This document shows, piece by piece, positions 1 through 10,454 of a stretch of DNA of 64,000 nt (within the stretch, counting starts at the first letter, position 1; every line of letters begins with the position of its first letter). The position numbers and the translations under genes were made by a program. Under the pieces are notes generated by a model that saw only the letters and a list, made by a program, of their open reading frames with translations, had not been told where the DNA came from and made no database searches. This stretch comes from Xanthomonas albilineans (GTDB lineage Bacteria; Pseudomonadota; Gammaproteobacteria; Xanthomonadales; Xanthomonadaceae), in contig NZ_MDCB01000002.1 of NCBI RefSeq assembly GCF_002939705.1, positions 62,001-126,000 of the forward strand. Reading direction: 5' to 3'.

Positions 1-1087
1 TATCGTGGTCGAGTTGCCGGGCGTACAGGACACCGCCGAGGCCAAGCGCATGATCGGTGCCACCGCTACCTTGGAGTTCCGTGGCGTGGTCGATGGCAAT
101 GCCGAGGATGCGGTGCGCTCCGGCAACATCCCGGCCGAGGCCAAAGTCTACTATCGGCGCGACAATGGCGCGCCGGTGCTACTGAACAAGCGTGTGCTGG
201 TGTCAGGCGATCAAATGGTCAACGCCAGCGTCAGCACCGACCAGAATGGCTTGCCGGCGGTGGCGGTGACGCTCAATAACGTCGCCGGTCAGCGCATGTT
301 TGATTACACCAGCGCCAACACCGGCAAGCTGATGTCGGTGGTCTACATCGAACGCATTCCGACCGTGACCATGGTCGATGGCAAGGAAGTGCGCAGCGTG
401 CGGGTCAAGGAAGAGGCATTGGCGCCGACCCGTATCGCTGGTGTGTTCGGCAAGAATTTCCAGACCACTGGCCTGGAGAAGACCGAGGCCGAGAATCTGG
501 CCAAGTTGCTGCGTGCTGGTTCGCTGGCCGCGCCGATGGACTTCGTCGAGGAATATGTGATCGGCCCCAGCCTGGGCGCCGAGAACGTGGAGCGTGGCAT
601 CACCGCTGTGGTCTACGCGTTCCTGTTCACCCTGGTGTTCTTCGGCGTGTACTACCGCATGTTCGGTGCGATCACCTCGGTGGCCTTGCTGATGAACCTG
701 CTGATTGTGGTTTCGGTGATGTCGCTGTTCGGTGCCACCATGACGTTGCCGGGCTTCGCCGGTCTGGCTCTGTCGGTGGGCTTGTCGGTGGACGCCAACG
801 TGCTGATCAATGAGCGTATCCGCGAAGAGTTGCGTTTGGGCGTGCCGCCCAAGTCGGCGATTGCGTCCGGTTACGAAAAGGCCGGCGGCACCATCCTCGA
901 CGCCAACCTCACCGGCCTGATCGTCGGCGTGGCGCTGTACGCGTTCGGCACCGGTCCGTTGAAGGGCTTTGCGTTGACCATGATCATCGGCATCTTCGCC
1001 TCGATGTTCACCGCGATCACCGTGTCGCGTGCGCTGGCGGTGCTGATCTACGGCCGTCGCAAGAAGCTCAAGTCCGTGGCGATTTGA
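1..1087 (+). CDS. secD: Protein translocase subunit SecD, 3' part
   Basis: This is the C-terminal part of SecD, the inner-membrane partner of SecF. The pair uses the proton motive force to help pull exported proteins through SecYEG on the periplasmic side. The reading frame is already open at the left edge, so the start codon lies outside the window. About 360 residues remain: the end of the periplasmic P1 domain, then the hydrophobic C-terminal half with several membrane segments, the first at about residues 200-225. A conserved SecD/RND-type stretch with the motif GLALSVGLSVDANVLI follows. The frame closes with a basic tail and TGA at 1085-1087. secF follows after 73 bases on the same strand, the usual secDF order. 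Identification is very secure. Confidence 0.96.
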   Translation, partial: IVVELPGVQDTAEAKRMIGATATLEFRGVVDGNAEDAVRSGNIPAEAKVYYRRDNGAPVLLNKRVLVSGDQMVNASVSTDQNGLPAVAVTLNNVAGQRMFDYTSANTGKLMSVVYIERIPTVTMVDGKEVRSVRVKEEALAPTRIAGVFGKNFQTTGLEKTEAENLAKLLRAGSLAAPMDFVEEYVIGPSLGAENVERGITAVVYAFLFTLVFFGVYYRMFGAITSVALLMNLLIVVSVMSLFGATMTLPGFAGLALSVGLSVDANVLINERIREELRLGVPPKSAIASGYEKAGGTILDANLTGLIVGVALYAFGTGPLKGFALTMIIGIFASMFTAITVSRALAVLIYGRRKKLKSVAI

Positions 1088-1160
1088 GCCGCGCACGCTA
1101 TCCTTCGCAAGAACCCGCGCCGGCCGGCGCGGGCTCCAAAAAAACGCAGAGCGGCATCCT

Positions 1161-2126
1161 ATGAAAATCTTCCCGCTTCACCTGATCCCGAACGACACCA
1201 AGATCGACTTCATGCGCTGGCGGCACCCGACCTTGGCGCTGATGGTGGTGCTGGCGCTGGCCTCGTTGGGCGTGATCTTCGCCAAGGGCTTCAATTACGC
1301 GTTGGAATTCACCGGCGGCGCGCTGGTGCAGACCAGTTTCCAGAAAACGGTCGATGTGGATCAGGTGCGCGCGCAGTTGGCCAAGGCCGGCTTCGAGAAC
1401 GTGCAGGTGCAGAATGTCGGTAGCGGTAACCAGGTGGTCATCCGCCTGCAGCCGCAGGGCGAACACAATAACGAGGACATCACCAAGAACTTGGCCGAAC
1501 AGGTTCGCAAGGCGGTGACGACGCCGGAGAATCCGGCGACGGTGCAGCCGGGCGAATTCGTCGGGCCGCAGGTCGGCAAGGACCTGGCGTTGAATGGCGT
1601 CTATGCGACGGTGTTCATGCTGATCGGTTTCCTGATCTACATCGCGTTCCGTTTCGAATGGAAATTCGCGGTCGTGGCCAGCATGACCGCGTTGTTCGAT
1701 CTGCTGGTGACCGTTGCGTATGTCTCGGTGACCGGTCGCGAGTTCGATCTCACCGTGCTTGCCGGTCTGTTATCTGTGATGGGTTTTGCGATCAACGACA
1801 TCATCGTGGTGTTCGATCGCGTGCGCGAAAATTTCCGCAGCCTGCGTGTGGAGCCGACCGAGGTGTTGAATCGTTCGATCAATCAGACCCTGTCGCGCAC
1901 GGTGATCACGGCGGTGATGTTCTTCCTGTCGGCGTTGGCGTTGTACTTGTACGGTGGCGCATCGATGCAAGGTTTGGCGCTGACCCACATGATCGGCGCG
2001 GTGATCGTGGTGGTGTCCTCGGTGATCGTGGCGGTGCCGTTGTTGTCGATCGGTCCGTTCCAGGTCACCAAGCAGGATCTGTTGCCGAAGGCCAAGGACG
2101 TGGAGGCGCTGGCGCGCAGGCCGTAA
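1161..2126 (+). CDS. secF: Protein translocase subunit SecF
   Basis: SecF is a 321-residue inner-membrane protein that works in complex with SecD during late steps of Sec-dependent export. The sequence shows a first membrane segment at about residues 25-45, a short periplasmic domain beginning with the SecF-typical stretch YALEFTGGALV, and five further hydrophobic segments in the C-terminal half. Among these are the conserved GFAINDIIVVFDRVREN region and a terminal double membrane segment. Length is normal for the family. The ATG at 1161 is chosen because the upstream bases carry no in-frame alternative and the N-terminus aligns with the usual short cytoplasmic lead. It is probably co-transcribed with secD, and a strong hairpin terminator follows at 2194. 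Confidence 0.97.
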   Translation: MKIFPLHLIPNDTKIDFMRWRHPTLALMVVLALASLGVIFAKGFNYALEFTGGALVQTSFQKTVDVDQVRAQLAKAGFENVQVQNVGSGNQVVIRLQPQGEHNNEDITKNLAEQVRKAVTTPENPATVQPGEFVGPQVGKDLALNGVYATVFMLIGFLIYIAFRFEWKFAVVASMTALFDLLVTVAYVSVTGREFDLTVLAGLLSVMGFAINDIIVVFDRVRENFRSLRVEPTEVLNRSINQTLSRTVITAVMFFLSALALYLYGGASMQGLALTHMIGAVIVVVSSVIVAVPLLSIGPFQVTKQDLLPKAKDVEALARRP

Positions 2127-2193
2127 GCTGGGCACCCGTGACGGGCCGGAGCGCGAGGAATGCGCGATTCTCCTGTTGTCGTCAGTTTGCAAG

Positions 2194-2221
2194 AGCCGCG
2201 CGAATGCGCGGCTTTTCTTTT
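2194..2221 (+). terminator. Rho-independent terminator after secF
   Basis: The stem AGCCGCGC / GCGCGGCT has a four-base GAAT loop and runs straight into a T-rich stretch (TTTTCTTTT). It lies 68 bases after the secF stop and would end the secDF transcript. Confidence 0.85.
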
Positions 2222-2375
2222 GGGTGCAGGGTCACAGTGCCTGTTGAGGTGTCATGTGTGGTGTGACGGCGGCGACCGATGTGCCCACGCAGTGCACATT
2301 GTCTGTAGCGGAGAGGGTCAAGGTGCGAGTGCCTTCCTGTGTCCTTGCAGCGGCGCGCTGCGTTCTCCCCTGAAA

Positions 2376-2402
2376 CACGGGGCCGGCCAGGGCCGCCCCG
2401 TG
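2376..2402. terminator. Hairpin at 3' end of chemotaxis receptor gene
   Basis: A perfect CACGGGG / CCCCGTG stem (2376-2382 and 2396-2402) encloses a GC-rich 13-base loop. It sits just beyond the stop codon of the minus-strand chemotaxis gene, so it may act as its terminator. The T-tract on the minus strand is only three bases, so the call is tentative. Confidence 0.4.
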
Positions 2403-2410
2403 CGTGTTGA

Positions 2411-4576
2411 TCAGGAGACAACGTGTATGGCAGGGGACACGTGTGAGGTGACGCGCGCCACCATCTTTGCCACTGTCGGATAGGTTTCGCTTTGCACATG
2501 GAACTGTCCGACGATCTCGACCAACTGGTTTGCCTGCTGTTCCATGGAGCGTGCTGCGGCGGTCGCCTCCTCGACCATCGAGGCGTTTTGCTGGGTCGCT
2601 TCGTCCATTTGGGTGATGGTCTTATTGACTTGCTCGATCCCAGCCGACTGTTCCTGCGAGGCCGCGGAGATCTCGCTCATGATGTCGGTGACGCGCTGTA
2701 CCGAGGCCACGACCTCCTGCATGGTCGTGCCTGCGCGGGCAACCAGGACCGAGCCTTCGGCGATGCGGTTCACCGAGTCGTCGATCAGGTCCTTGATTTC
2801 CTTGGCGGCATTGGCCGAGCGTTGTGCGAGGGTGCGTACTTCGCTGGCGACCACAGCGAACCCGCGGCCTTGTTCGCCGGCACGTGCCGCTTCCACCGCT
2901 GCGTTGAGTGCGAGAATATTCGTCTGAAAGGCAATGCCGTCGATGACGCCAATGATGTCGGCGATGCGCTTTGAGGAGGATTCGATACCACTCATCGTGG
3001 TGACGACTTGGCCGACCACCTGGCCACCTTGCGAAGCGACCGATGCGGCGCTAACCGCCAACTGGTTGGCCTGGCGTGCATTGTCGGCGTTCTGCTTCAC
3101 GGTGGAGGTGAGTTCTTCCATCGAGGCGGCGGTTTCCTCCAGGCTGGCGGCCTGCTGTTCGGTGCGGTGCGACAGGTCGTTGTTGCCGGTGGCGATCTCG
3201 CTGGCGGCGCTGTCGATGCTCGTGGATGCTTTTTGGATGCGACCGACCATTTCGGTCAATTGCCCGACTGTGGCGTTGGCGTCGTCGCGCATGCGTGCGA
3301 AAACGCCGTGGAACTCTCCCTGCATTTGTTGGGTGAGATCGCCGGCGGCGATCGCACGTAGCAACTGCGACAGCGCCGCCAGATTCGTCTCGGTGCCAGT
3401 CATCATGTGATTGAGGTTGGTCACCATGGAACGGAAGGCATGGCGAAAACGCGTTTCTTCGCCGCGACGGGAGAAATCGCCCTGCGCGGCCGCGCGGACC
3501 AGCAGATCGATCTCGCTGTTGATCGCACCCAGGTTGCTTTTCACCTTGTACATGGTCTCGGTCAGGATCGCCATTTCGCCCTGGAATTGCTCCAAGTCGC
3601 CGCTCAGGTCGCCCTCGGCGTATTCGCCCATCAGTGCGATCACCCGCTGATTCACATCAATGTGGCGATGCACCAGCGCATTGGCGTCGCGCACCATGCG
3701 TCCATAATCACCTGGAAAGTGTGTCTCGTTCATGCGGAAGCTGATTTGTCCGGCTGCGTGATGGTCTGCCATCTCGGTCTGTGCCTGGATCACTGCGCGC
3801 AACTGCTCTTGCATCTGTCGCATGTCGTTCAGTAGCGATGGCGATGTCGCATCGAGTTCCACGTCCCGCGACAGGTCGCCATTGGCGATGCGGCGGACGA
3901 CCTCGGCAGCATAGGCTGGCTCGCCACCAAGCTGGCGCATCAGACTGTTGCGGACCAGTAGGCCAAGCGATACCGCAGCCAGAATGCCGATCAGCATGCC
4001 GCCGATGTTGGTCCACTCGCCCGTCCGCGCACGCGCCTCGCTTGCGGCTCGGCGCACTTTCAACAATCCTTGCTCGGTGTCTTCGTAATGCCTGATACTG
4101 TCCCGCAGTGTATCCATCTGCTGCTTGCCTTGCGTGTTGAGCGTTGACAGACTGGAGGTGCTGCCGCTCGCGTTGCCACGGATCTGATCGATTGTCTTTT
4201 CCTGGATTGCGAGGAATTGTTCGTAGGACTGCGCGATTGTTTGCAGACGCGTCTGCTGCATCGGGTTGTCTGCGGTCAACTGTTTGGATTGCTGCAATTG
4301 CGTGTCGAATTCGCGTTTTCCCAGTTCGAACGGCTCAAGATAGGTGGGGTCCTTTGTGAGGCCGAAGCCACGCGCGCCGCTTTCGATATTGAGCAGGCTC
4401 AACAGCATGTGGTCGCCCATGGTGATGACCTGATAGGTATGCGCGTCCATTGCAGCGGCTGCGGTAAACTTGCGGAACCCGATCAGGCTGGCGATGCCGA
4501 CCAGCAGCAGCATGGCGATCACGCCGCAGAAGCCGATCGCCAAGCGTTTGCTGACGGTAAGATGATTGAACGACAT
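2411..4576 (-). CDS. Methyl-accepting chemotaxis protein with CHASE3-type sensor
   Basis: A transmembrane chemoreceptor of 721 residues that would pass a periplasmic signal to CheA/CheW. Visible order: a short cytoplasmic lead, first membrane helix (about 11-31), a periplasmic helical domain with the CHASE3-like stretch [11 protein letters not shown], second membrane helix (about 185-205), a HAMP segment, further HAMP-like helices, and the methylation/signalling coiled coil. The hairpin tip ([19 protein letters not shown]) lies near residue 555. No CheR-binding pentapeptide is seen at the C-terminus. The frame is open 36 codons further upstream, but the ATG at 4576 is preferred: it has a GGAG sequence at a suitable distance and gives the normal N-terminal membrane anchor. 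The gene stands alone, and its ligand cannot be told from sequence. Confidence 0.92.
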   Translation of the reverse strand: MSFNHLTVSKRLAIGFCGVIAMLLLVGIASLIGFRKFTAAAAMDAHTYQVITMGDHMLLSLLNIESGARGFGLTKDPTYLEPFELGKREFDTQLQQSKQLTADNPMQQTRLQTIAQSYEQFLAIQEKTIDQIRGNASGSTSSLSTLNTQGKQQMDTLRDSIRHYEDTEQGLLKVRRAASEARARTGEWTNIGGMLIGILAAVSLGLLVRNSLMRQLGGEPAYAAEVVRRIANGDLSRDVELDATSPSLLNDMRQMQEQLRAVIQAQTEMADHHAAGQISFRMNETHFPGDYGRMVRDANALVHRHIDVNQRVIALMGEYAEGDLSGDLEQFQGEMAILTETMYKVKSNLGAINSEIDLLVRAAAQGDFSRRGEETRFRHAFRSMVTNLNHMMTGTETNLAALSQLLRAIAAGDLTQQMQGEFHGVFARMRDDANATVGQLTEMVGRIQKASTSIDSAASEIATGNNDLSHRTEQQAASLEETAASMEELTSTVKQNADNARQANQLAVSAASVASQGGQVVGQVVTTMSGIESSSKRIADIIGVIDGIAFQTNILALNAAVEAARAGEQGRGFAVVASEVRTLAQRSANAAKEIKDLIDDSVNRIAEGSVLVARAGTTMQEVVASVQRVTDIMSEISAASQEQSAGIEQVNKTITQMDEATQQNASMVEEATAAARSMEQQANQLVEIVGQFHVQSETYPTVAKMVARVTSHVSPAIHVVS

Positions 4577-5015
4577 TTGGTAAAATCTCCGGAACGGAAG
4601 GTGCGAGCTACCGACTGCGTGATCGGGATGAGCCGGCAACGCGGTGTCGGGTGAGCGCTGGTGGGGAGGCGAGGCTATGGGCAAAGGCCCGCACCGATAT
4701 CGACCATCTATTGCTAGTCTTGAGGCAGACTATCGATGACTGCCATCGGCGGTTAAGCGGCACCTGACGTATTGGTGTGATTTCGGAGACGTATCCATCA
4801 TTCTCTGGATGCATGCCGATCGGTTTCTACGCACCCGGCGATCATTTTTTCGTGAAATTTTGATGTCAATCTTGTGGCGCATGTTCGCCATGACTGCGGT
4901 GCAATCGGAAGAAGGCGCTTTGTTGGCATATCCACGCGTTACACCGCCTTGTCCGCAAGCGCTTCGTGTCAGGACCGGTCGATATGGCGCCGATTGTGCG
5001 CATGTTGGAAACAAA
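4577..5015. other. Intergenic region upstream of chemotaxis gene
   Basis: About 440 bases without a convincing gene. It should hold the promoter of the minus-strand chemoreceptor at its left end. The ORFs visible here are short, overlap on both strands and lack recognisable domains. I see no RNA gene or repeat. Confidence 0.5.
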
Positions 5016-5039
5016 AAAGCCGCGCAATCGCGCGGCTTT
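5016..5039 (-). terminator. Rho-independent terminator after suhB
   Basis: A ten-base-pair stem AAAGCCGCGC / GCGCGGCTTT with loop AATC. Read on the minus strand it is followed by a run of T, 50 bases beyond the suhB stop. The core stem is the same as in the terminator after secF. Confidence 0.85.
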
Positions 5040-5088
5040 CGGTTTTCTGAGGGGGGCTCGGTTCTCCGGTTCCCTGCACCTGGTTTTT

Positions 5089-5916
5089 TTAGAGCTTGGC
5101 GTCGAACTCGCCGGCATACCCGCTGTTGACGATCAGCTTCTGTAGCGCGTCGCTGACCTTGAGATTACCGGCGACAATCTGGAATTGAGGGGCGCCGCGG
5201 TCGTCGATGCGGCCTGGCGTGGCGCCCTTGAAGTCGGTGACGCGACCGCCGGCTTCGCGCACCAGCAACACGCCAGCGGCGATATCCCACGCTTTTACGC
5301 CGGCCTCGAAATAGGCATCGGCACGACCGCAGGCGACATAAGCTAAGTCCAATGCGGCCGAACCGGTACGACGGATGTCCTCGGCTTGCACCATCAACGC
5401 GTCCACGCATTTGAGCTGCGCGCTGGTGCGCTTGCGTTCGCGTGGGGCGAAGCCGGTATTGACGATGGCGCCATCGAGTTCCTTGCGTTCGCTGACGCGG
5501 ATGCGGCGGTCGTTGAGTACCGCGCCGTTGCCGCGGCTGGCGGTGAACAGCTCGTTGCGCAGTGGATCGAAGATCACCGCATCGATCGGCTCGCCGTTTT
5601 CGACCAAGGCGATGGACACGCAATAATGTGGGAATCCACGCAGATAGTTGCTGGTGCCGTCCAGTGGATCGATTACCCACATGTAGCGACCGCCGCCCTG
5701 TACGCCGCTTTCCTCGCCCATCACGCCGTAGTCTGGGTAGGCGCGGCGCAGTTCCTTGACGATCACCTTCTCCGCATCGGCATCGACTTCGCTGGCGTAG
5801 TCCATGCGGTCCTTCTGCACCACGTTCAGTGCCTCGAGACGGTTGATGTGGCGCAACAGCACGTTGCCGGCGAGACGGGCGGCCTTGACCATGACGGTAA
5901 CGACGGGTTTTTGCAC
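5089..5916 (-). CDS. suhB: Inositol-1-monophosphatase family protein SuhB
   Basis: A 275-residue inositol monophosphatase-type enzyme. The family hydrolyses inositol phosphates with magnesium, and in Gammaproteobacteria SuhB also acts in rRNA transcription antitermination. The metal-binding motifs are visible: GEES near residue 70, [19 protein letters not shown] near 85-105, and [15 protein letters not shown] near 215. The open frame extends upstream, but GTG at 5916 is chosen because it gives the family N-terminus ([17 protein letters not shown]) with a GGGGAA sequence ahead of it. The added upstream residues look like translated leader. It is divergent from trmJ and a good terminator follows. 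Confidence 0.94.
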   Translation of the reverse strand: MQKPVVTVMVKAARLAGNVLLRHINRLEALNVVQKDRMDYASEVDADAEKVIVKELRRAYPDYGVMGEESGVQGGGRYMWVIDPLDGTSNYLRGFPHYCVSIALVENGEPIDAVIFDPLRNELFTASRGNGAVLNDRRIRVSERKELDGAIVNTGFAPRERKRTSAQLKCVDALMVQAEDIRRTGSAALDLAYVACGRADAYFEAGVKAWDIAAGVLLVREAGGRVTDFKGATPGRIDDRGAPQFQIVAGNLKVSDALQKLIVNSGYAGEFDAKL

Positions 5917-6036
5917 GGCAACGGTTCCCCGAAAGGGCGGAGGTAGGGCTGAAGGAGGAAAAGAGCACTCCGGCGCGAAGGCCGGCTGCACAGTTTACCA
6001 TCTACGCCCCCATTCGCTTCCCTCTGCTGCGCTGCC

Positions 6037-6795
6037 ATGACCGATCCTGCCCGCATTCGCTTCGTCCTAGTGGGAACCCAGCACCCAGGCAACATCGGTG
6101 CCGCGGCGCGGGCGATGAAGACCATGGGCCTGGCACGGCTGGTGTTGGTGGCGCCGGAATGCAGCGTGGACGTCGACGCTTACCGGCGTTCGGCTGGCGC
6201 CGAAGACGTGTTGCAACAGGCGCCGGTGTTGCCGACGCTGGCCGATGCGCTGGCCGATTGCCGGCTGGTGTTGGGTTGTACTGCGCGGAGTCGCCGGGTC
6301 GCGTTGCAGGAATTGTTGCCCGCGGACGCCGCGCAGCGTCTGGCGGCGACAGTGGCCGATGCGGCCGAGGTGGCGGTGGTGTTCGGGCGCGAACGCACCG
6401 GCTTGACCAACGAGGAACTGCAACAATGCCATGCGGCGGTGCATATCCCCTCCGACCCGGCGTTCAGTTCGCTCAACCTGGCCGCGGCGGTGCAGGTGTT
6501 GGCCTATGAAGTGCGGCTGACCCAGTTGCGCAGCGAGGCCGCCGTGCCCGCTGCGGCGCCTGGGTTGCGCGAAGCGCCGGCCAGCCACGCGCAACTGGAA
6601 GGCCTGTTCGGGCAGTTGGCCGAGACTCTGGATGACATCGATTTCCACAAGGGCCGCGCGCCAGAGTCGGCGATGCGCAAACTGCGTCGTTTGTTTCTGC
6701 GCAACGCGCTCAGCGAGCAGGAAGTGCGGCTGTTGCGCGGGGTGCTGTCCGACGCGCAGCGTATGGCGCGCCTGGCGGGGCAGAGCAAGCATTAA
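6037..6795 (+). CDS. trmJ: tRNA (cytidine/uridine-2'-O-)-methyltransferase TrmJ
   Basis: A SPOUT-class RNA methyltransferase of 252 residues. The TrmJ family 2'-O-methylates position 32 of several tRNAs using S-adenosylmethionine. The N-terminal signature FVLVGTQHPGNIGAAARAMKTMG (in part) is intact. The knot-forming motifs VFGRERTGLTNEEL and FSSLNLAAAVQVLAYE are present near residues 110-155. The C-terminal helical tail matches TrmJ rather than the shorter TrmL. It is divergent from suhB with about 120 bases between start codons, so the two probably share a promoter region. Confidence 0.93.
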   Translation: MTDPARIRFVLVGTQHPGNIGAAARAMKTMGLARLVLVAPECSVDVDAYRRSAGAEDVLQQAPVLPTLADALADCRLVLGCTARSRRVALQELLPADAAQRLAATVADAAEVAVVFGRERTGLTNEELQQCHAAVHIPSDPAFSSLNLAAAVQVLAYEVRLTQLRSEAAVPAAAPGLREAPASHAQLEGLFGQLAETLDDIDFHKGRAPESAMRKLRRLFLRNALSEQEVRLLRGVLSDAQRMARLAGQSKH

Positions 6796-7278
6796 TTGCC
6801 GTGCCGTCGTGACCCCTGCCAGTTGATTTGTTGCGCGCGTCCAGCGTGCCGGCGTTTGGGGTCGGCACCAGGCGGTGCAATATAGTGCAGCACGGGGTAG
6901 CAATGTCGTTTCCCGCCTTCGCCTTTCGCTGGAGCCTTCTCGCCTCTATTCGTGGATAACGGGTTGTCTACTTTTTTGTAGTGTTCAGTTCCAGCACCGG
7001 CGCGGCATTGTTGGGGGGGGGCGGGGTGTACTGTCTGAACTGCACCAGACTGGACTTGAGCCGGCTCAGGCGTGATAACAAGGAGGGCTTGAATAAGTCA
7101 GGTCTTCCAAAATCAATGATTTGTGCCAAAAACAGGGGGGATGGGCTTGTTCGTGCCTTCCCTAAGTGGGATAGATTGCCCAAGAGTTGTTCAATAAAAG
7201 TACGGCTGCAATACTTTTATCCAAGGAACACGAGGACTATGCTGAATTCGCATCCCCTCACTGCAGGTATCGCTAGCC
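6796..7278. other. Intergenic region upstream of lytic transglycosylase gene
   Basis: About 480 bases with lower GC than the flanks and no convincing gene. It includes a run of nine G residues at 7013-7021 and AT-rich stretches at about 7090-7220 that could carry the promoter of the downstream gene. No RNA gene, repeat or recognisable coding remnant was seen. Confidence 0.5.
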
Positions 7279-8556
7279 ATGATTATGCCTTCGCGTATTT
7301 TGCGTTTATCGTTCTGTGTCAGCGTATGTGTGGTTGCCACCAGTGCAGCAGCGCAAACCACAGATCCCGAAACAGCCTCATTCTCCCCAACCACCGCCAC
7401 CGCGCAACAAAAACCCTTACCCACTGCCAGCTTCGAACAGTGGCTTGCCGATTTCCGCCAGCGTGCGCTTGCCGCCGGCATCGAAGCAACCACGCTGGAT
7501 AAGGCATTCGCTGGCGTCACACCCGATCCATCGGTGCAGGCACTGGATCAGCAGCAACCCGAATTTACCCTTGCTCTGTGGGACTATCTCGATGGCCGTA
7601 TCACACCTTCCATCATCCAGAAAGGACAGCAACTGCTGAAGAGCAATCACGCTCTCTTTCAGAAATTGAGGCAGCAGTACGGTGTGGATCCGGGCATACT
7701 GACCGCCATCTGGAGCATGGAAAGCGAGTACGGCAAAAATATCGGGGACCTTTATGTGATCCGCTCGCTGGCGACGCTGGCGCATGAGGGGCGGCGCACC
7801 ACATATGGCAACACGCAACTGCTTGCGGCCTTGCAGATTCTACAGACGGAAAAAGGCATTGATCGCTCGCGGTTGATTGGCTCGTGGGCCGGCGCCATGG
7901 GGCAGACGCAATTTATTCCGACCACCTATCGCGAATACGCCGTCGACGAGGATGGCGACCATAAACGGGATGTCTGGAATTCCGATGCGGACGCTTTGGG
8001 TTCTGCGGCGAATTATCTCAAGCAGAGCAATTGGACCCGCGATATTCCTTGGGGCCAGGAGGTCCATCTGCCAGCCGGCTTCGACTACGCGCAAGCCGAC
8101 CTGACGATCAAGAAAACCGTAGCCGAATGGCTGCGCCTGGGGGTGAGGTGTGCTGGCAAACCGATTGCGGGCGCACTGGCTCAGCAGCAGGCATCGGTGC
8201 TGTTGCCCACCGGGTACCGCGGCCCGGCGTTTTTGGTGTTCGACAATTTCCGCAGCATTCTGCGCTACAACAGTTCCAACGCCTATGCCTTGGCGGTCGG
8301 TTTGCTGGCCGATGGCTATGCGGGCGGTGCCGGGGTAGAGCACTCATGGCCCAAAGATGATCCTCCGCTCAATAGCGTGGCCGAGATCACCGAGTTGCAG
8401 AAGCGGCTGAACGAAAAGGGATTCGACGTAGGCAGCGTCGACGGTACGTTGGGGCCGCGAACTCGTCAGGCAATCCGTGCATTCCAGCGCAGCCAGCAAT
8501 TGCCGCAGGATGGTTACGCTAGCACTTCGTTGCTGGCGCGTCTGCGGGCCCTCTAA
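7279..8556 (+). CDS. Lytic murein transglycosylase (MltB-type) with peptidoglycan-binding domain
   Basis: An exported 425-residue enzyme expected to cleave peptidoglycan glycan strands to 1,6-anhydromuropeptides. A signal peptide covers about residues 1-25 (ends AAAQ). There is no obvious lipobox cysteine at the cleavage site, so it is probably soluble in the periplasm. The SLT_2/MltB catalytic domain follows, with IWSMESEYGKNIG around the likely catalytic glutamate (about residue 148) and the family stretch SWAGAMGQTQFIPTTY near 210. The C-terminal 60 residues form a PG_binding_1 domain (LQKRLNEKGFDVGSVDGTLG). It appears monocistronic, with a terminator at 8632. Confidence 0.92.
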   Translation: MIMPSRILRLSFCVSVCVVATSAAAQTTDPETASFSPTTATAQQKPLPTASFEQWLADFRQRALAAGIEATTLDKAFAGVTPDPSVQALDQQQPEFTLALWDYLDGRITPSIIQKGQQLLKSNHALFQKLRQQYGVDPGILTAIWSMESEYGKNIGDLYVIRSLATLAHEGRRTTYGNTQLLAALQILQTEKGIDRSRLIGSWAGAMGQTQFIPTTYREYAVDEDGDHKRDVWNSDADALGSAANYLKQSNWTRDIPWGQEVHLPAGFDYAQADLTIKKTVAEWLRLGVRCAGKPIAGALAQQQASVLLPTGYRGPAFLVFDNFRSILRYNSSNAYALAVGLLADGYAGGAGVEHSWPKDDPPLNSVAEITELQKRLNEKGFDVGSVDGTLGPRTRQAIRAFQRSQQLPQDGYASTSLLARLRAL

Positions 8557-8631
8557 TCGGCGCTGTATGCCGGAACCAAGCCGGAGGCTTTGGAGGGTCT
8601 GCAGGAATTCCATGAAAAGTTCTTGGCTGAT

Positions 8632-8652
8632 AGCGAGTTAGCTCGCTTTTGG
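8632..8652 (+). terminator. Terminator after lytic transglycosylase gene
   Basis: Stem AGCGAG / CTCGCT with a four-base loop, followed by TTT and a T-rich stretch. It lies 76 bases after the stop codon. Confidence 0.65.
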
Positions 8653-8750
8653 CTCTTTTCTGCACGAATCCTTGCCGACCCTCTATGCGGGCAATTGAGA
8701 CAGGTCTTGGGCGTAGTTGCGGTGCGCCAGGTGCGCGGCGATGGTACCGA

Positions 8751-9788
8751 TCAGGGCATCAGCGGGCGCTTGCTGCTGTCGCCGGGGATTTCGCGCACCA
8801 GCTTCGGTACCAAGTAGCCGGATAGCCGCGAGGCCAGCGCTCGATGCAAATCCAATGCGGTGGCATCGTCCACTTCGAAATGGGCCACGCCCTCGACCCG
8901 GTCCAACTGGTGCAGGTAATAGGGCAGCACCCCGGCGGCGAAGCTGCGTTCGCTCAGTTTGGCCAGTGCCTCCACGGTGTCGTTGACGCCGCGCAACAGC
9001 ACCGCCTGGTTGAGCAACTGCGCGCCGGCATCGCGCAGGCGCGCCAGCGCGGCATCCACCGCAGCGTCGAATTCGTTGGCATGATTGGCGTGGATTACCA
9101 CGGCCAGCGGCCAGGGCAGGGCGCGTAGCCACGCCAGCAGTGGGGCATCGATACGCTCGGGCAATACCACCGGTAGCCGACTATGCAAGCGCAGGCGCTT
9201 GATCTGCGGTAACGCCGTGAGCGCCTCGGTCAGTTCGACCAGTTTCGGCGTGGCCAGTGAGAGCGGATCGCCGCCGGACAGGATCACTTCCTCGATGCTG
9301 GGATCGGCGGCGATGGCTGCCACCGCATCGCGCCAGCCATCGCGTGCGGCGCTCTCCTCGGCATAGGGAAAGTGGCGGCGGAAGCAATAGCGGCAGTGCA
9401 CCGCGCAACTGCCGGTCGCCACCAGCAGGGCGCGGCCGCGATACTTGTGGATGACTCCATCGGCCTTTTTCGCTGCGCCGTCCCCCACTGCATCCAGGGC
9501 GAAGCCCGGCACCCGGTGCAATTCGGCATCCAGCGGCAGCACCTGACGCAGTAGTGGGTCGTGCGGATCGCCATGCCGCATCCGTGCGACGAAGCCGCGC
9601 GGCACGCGCAGCGCGAACTGCGTCGCCGCCTCGGTGGAAATGCCCAGTCCCTGCGGATCCAGCCCCAGCAGTGCCAGCAGTTCGTGCGGATCGCGCACGG
9701 CGTCGCGCCAAATCTGCTGCCAGCGTGGCGATGCGACGACGGGGGGGCTCGGTGACGGCTGCATCGAGGGTAGGGCTGCGGTTATCAT
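8751..9788 (-). CDS. epmB: EF-P beta-lysylation protein EpmB (lysine 2,3-aminomutase-like)
   Basis: A radical-SAM, PLP-dependent enzyme of 345 residues. EpmB converts (S)-alpha-lysine to (R)-beta-lysine, which EpmA attaches to elongation factor P. The cluster-binding CxxxCxxC motif is at Cys128, Cys132 and Cys135 (CAVHCRYC), followed by the family motif [13 protein letters not shown] lysine in the C-terminal GDSSKRPL stretch corresponds to the PLP lysine of the family. The gene is divergent from efp, its functional partner, with a 99-base shared upstream region. This context supports EpmB over a catabolic KamA. Confidence 0.93.
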   Translation of the reverse strand: MITAALPSMQPSPSPPVVASPRWQQIWRDAVRDPHELLALLGLDPQGLGISTEAATQFALRVPRGFVARMRHGDPHDPLLRQVLPLDAELHRVPGFALDAVGDGAAKKADGVIHKYRGRALLVATGSCAVHCRYCFRRHFPYAEESAARDGWRDAVAAIAADPSIEEVILSGGDPLSLATPKLVELTEALTALPQIKRLRLHSRLPVVLPERIDAPLLAWLRALPWPLAVVIHANHANEFDAAVDAALARLRDAGAQLLNQAVLLRGVNDTVEALAKLSERSFAAGVLPYYLHQLDRVEGVAHFEVDDATALDLHRALASRLSGYLVPKLVREIPGDSSKRPLMP

Positions 9789-9887
9789 AGGCGGTCATCA
9801 AACGAGTGCCCGCCGCTGTGGCGGGGCGTCCATTCTATCCGGCCGGCCGCCGAACGCGGCGGGTTTGCCTTACCCGAGGAGTTTCAG

Positions 9888-10454
9888 ATGGCCAGCTATG
9901 GCATGAACGATGTCAAGAACGGGATGAAGATCCTGGTCAACAGCGAACCGGCGATCATCACCGATACCGAATACGTGAAGCCGGGCAAGGGCCAGGCCTT
10001 CACCCGGGTCAAATATCGTTTCATCAAATCCGGGCGCGTGGTCGAAATGACCATGAAGGCCACCGACAGCGTGGAAGCGGCCGATGTGGTCGATACCAAC
10101 ATGCAGTATCTGTATACCGATGGCGAATACTGGCACTTCATGCAGCAGGAGACCTTCGAGCAGGTGCAGGCCGACAAGGCCGGCGTCGGCGATGCCGCCA
10201 AATGGATCAAGGGGGAGGAAGACTGCGTGGTGACGTTGTGGAACGGTACCCCGATCCAGGTCACCCCGCCGAATTTCGTCGAGCTGAAGATCGTCCAGAC
10301 CGATCCGGGCGTGCGTGGCGATACCTCTGGCGGCGGCGGCAAGCCGGCCACGCTGGAGACCGGCGCGGTGGTGCGGGTGCCCTTGTTCGTTGGCCAGGAC
10401 GAAGTGATCAAGGTCGATACGCGCTCGGGCGAATATTTCTCGCGCGTCAAGTAA
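9888..10454 (+). CDS. efp: Elongation factor P
   Basis: EF-P binds the ribosome between the P and E sites and rescues stalling at polyproline stretches. The 188-residue length and three-domain beta-barrel layout are normal. The modified residue is Lys34 in the loop KPGKGQA, consistent with beta-lysylation by the adjacent epmB product. A GAGG sequence stands at a good distance before the ATG (cccgaggagtttcag). The C-terminus ends with the usual [13 protein letters not shown] region. Confidence 0.97.
   Translation: MASYGMNDVKNGMKILVNSEPAIITDTEYVKPGKGQAFTRVKYRFIKSGRVVEMTMKATDSVEAADVVDTNMQYLYTDGEYWHFMQQETFEQVQADKAGVGDAAKWIKGEEDCVVTLWNGTPIQVTPPNFVELKIVQTDPGVRGDTSGGGGKPATLETGAVVRVPLFVGQDEVIKVDTRSGEYFSRVK

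Noticed and set aside
7013-7021. Poly-G tract as a phase-variation switch
   Set aside because: It is intergenic, more than 250 bases from the next gene and outside a recognisable promoter, so there is no support for a switching role.
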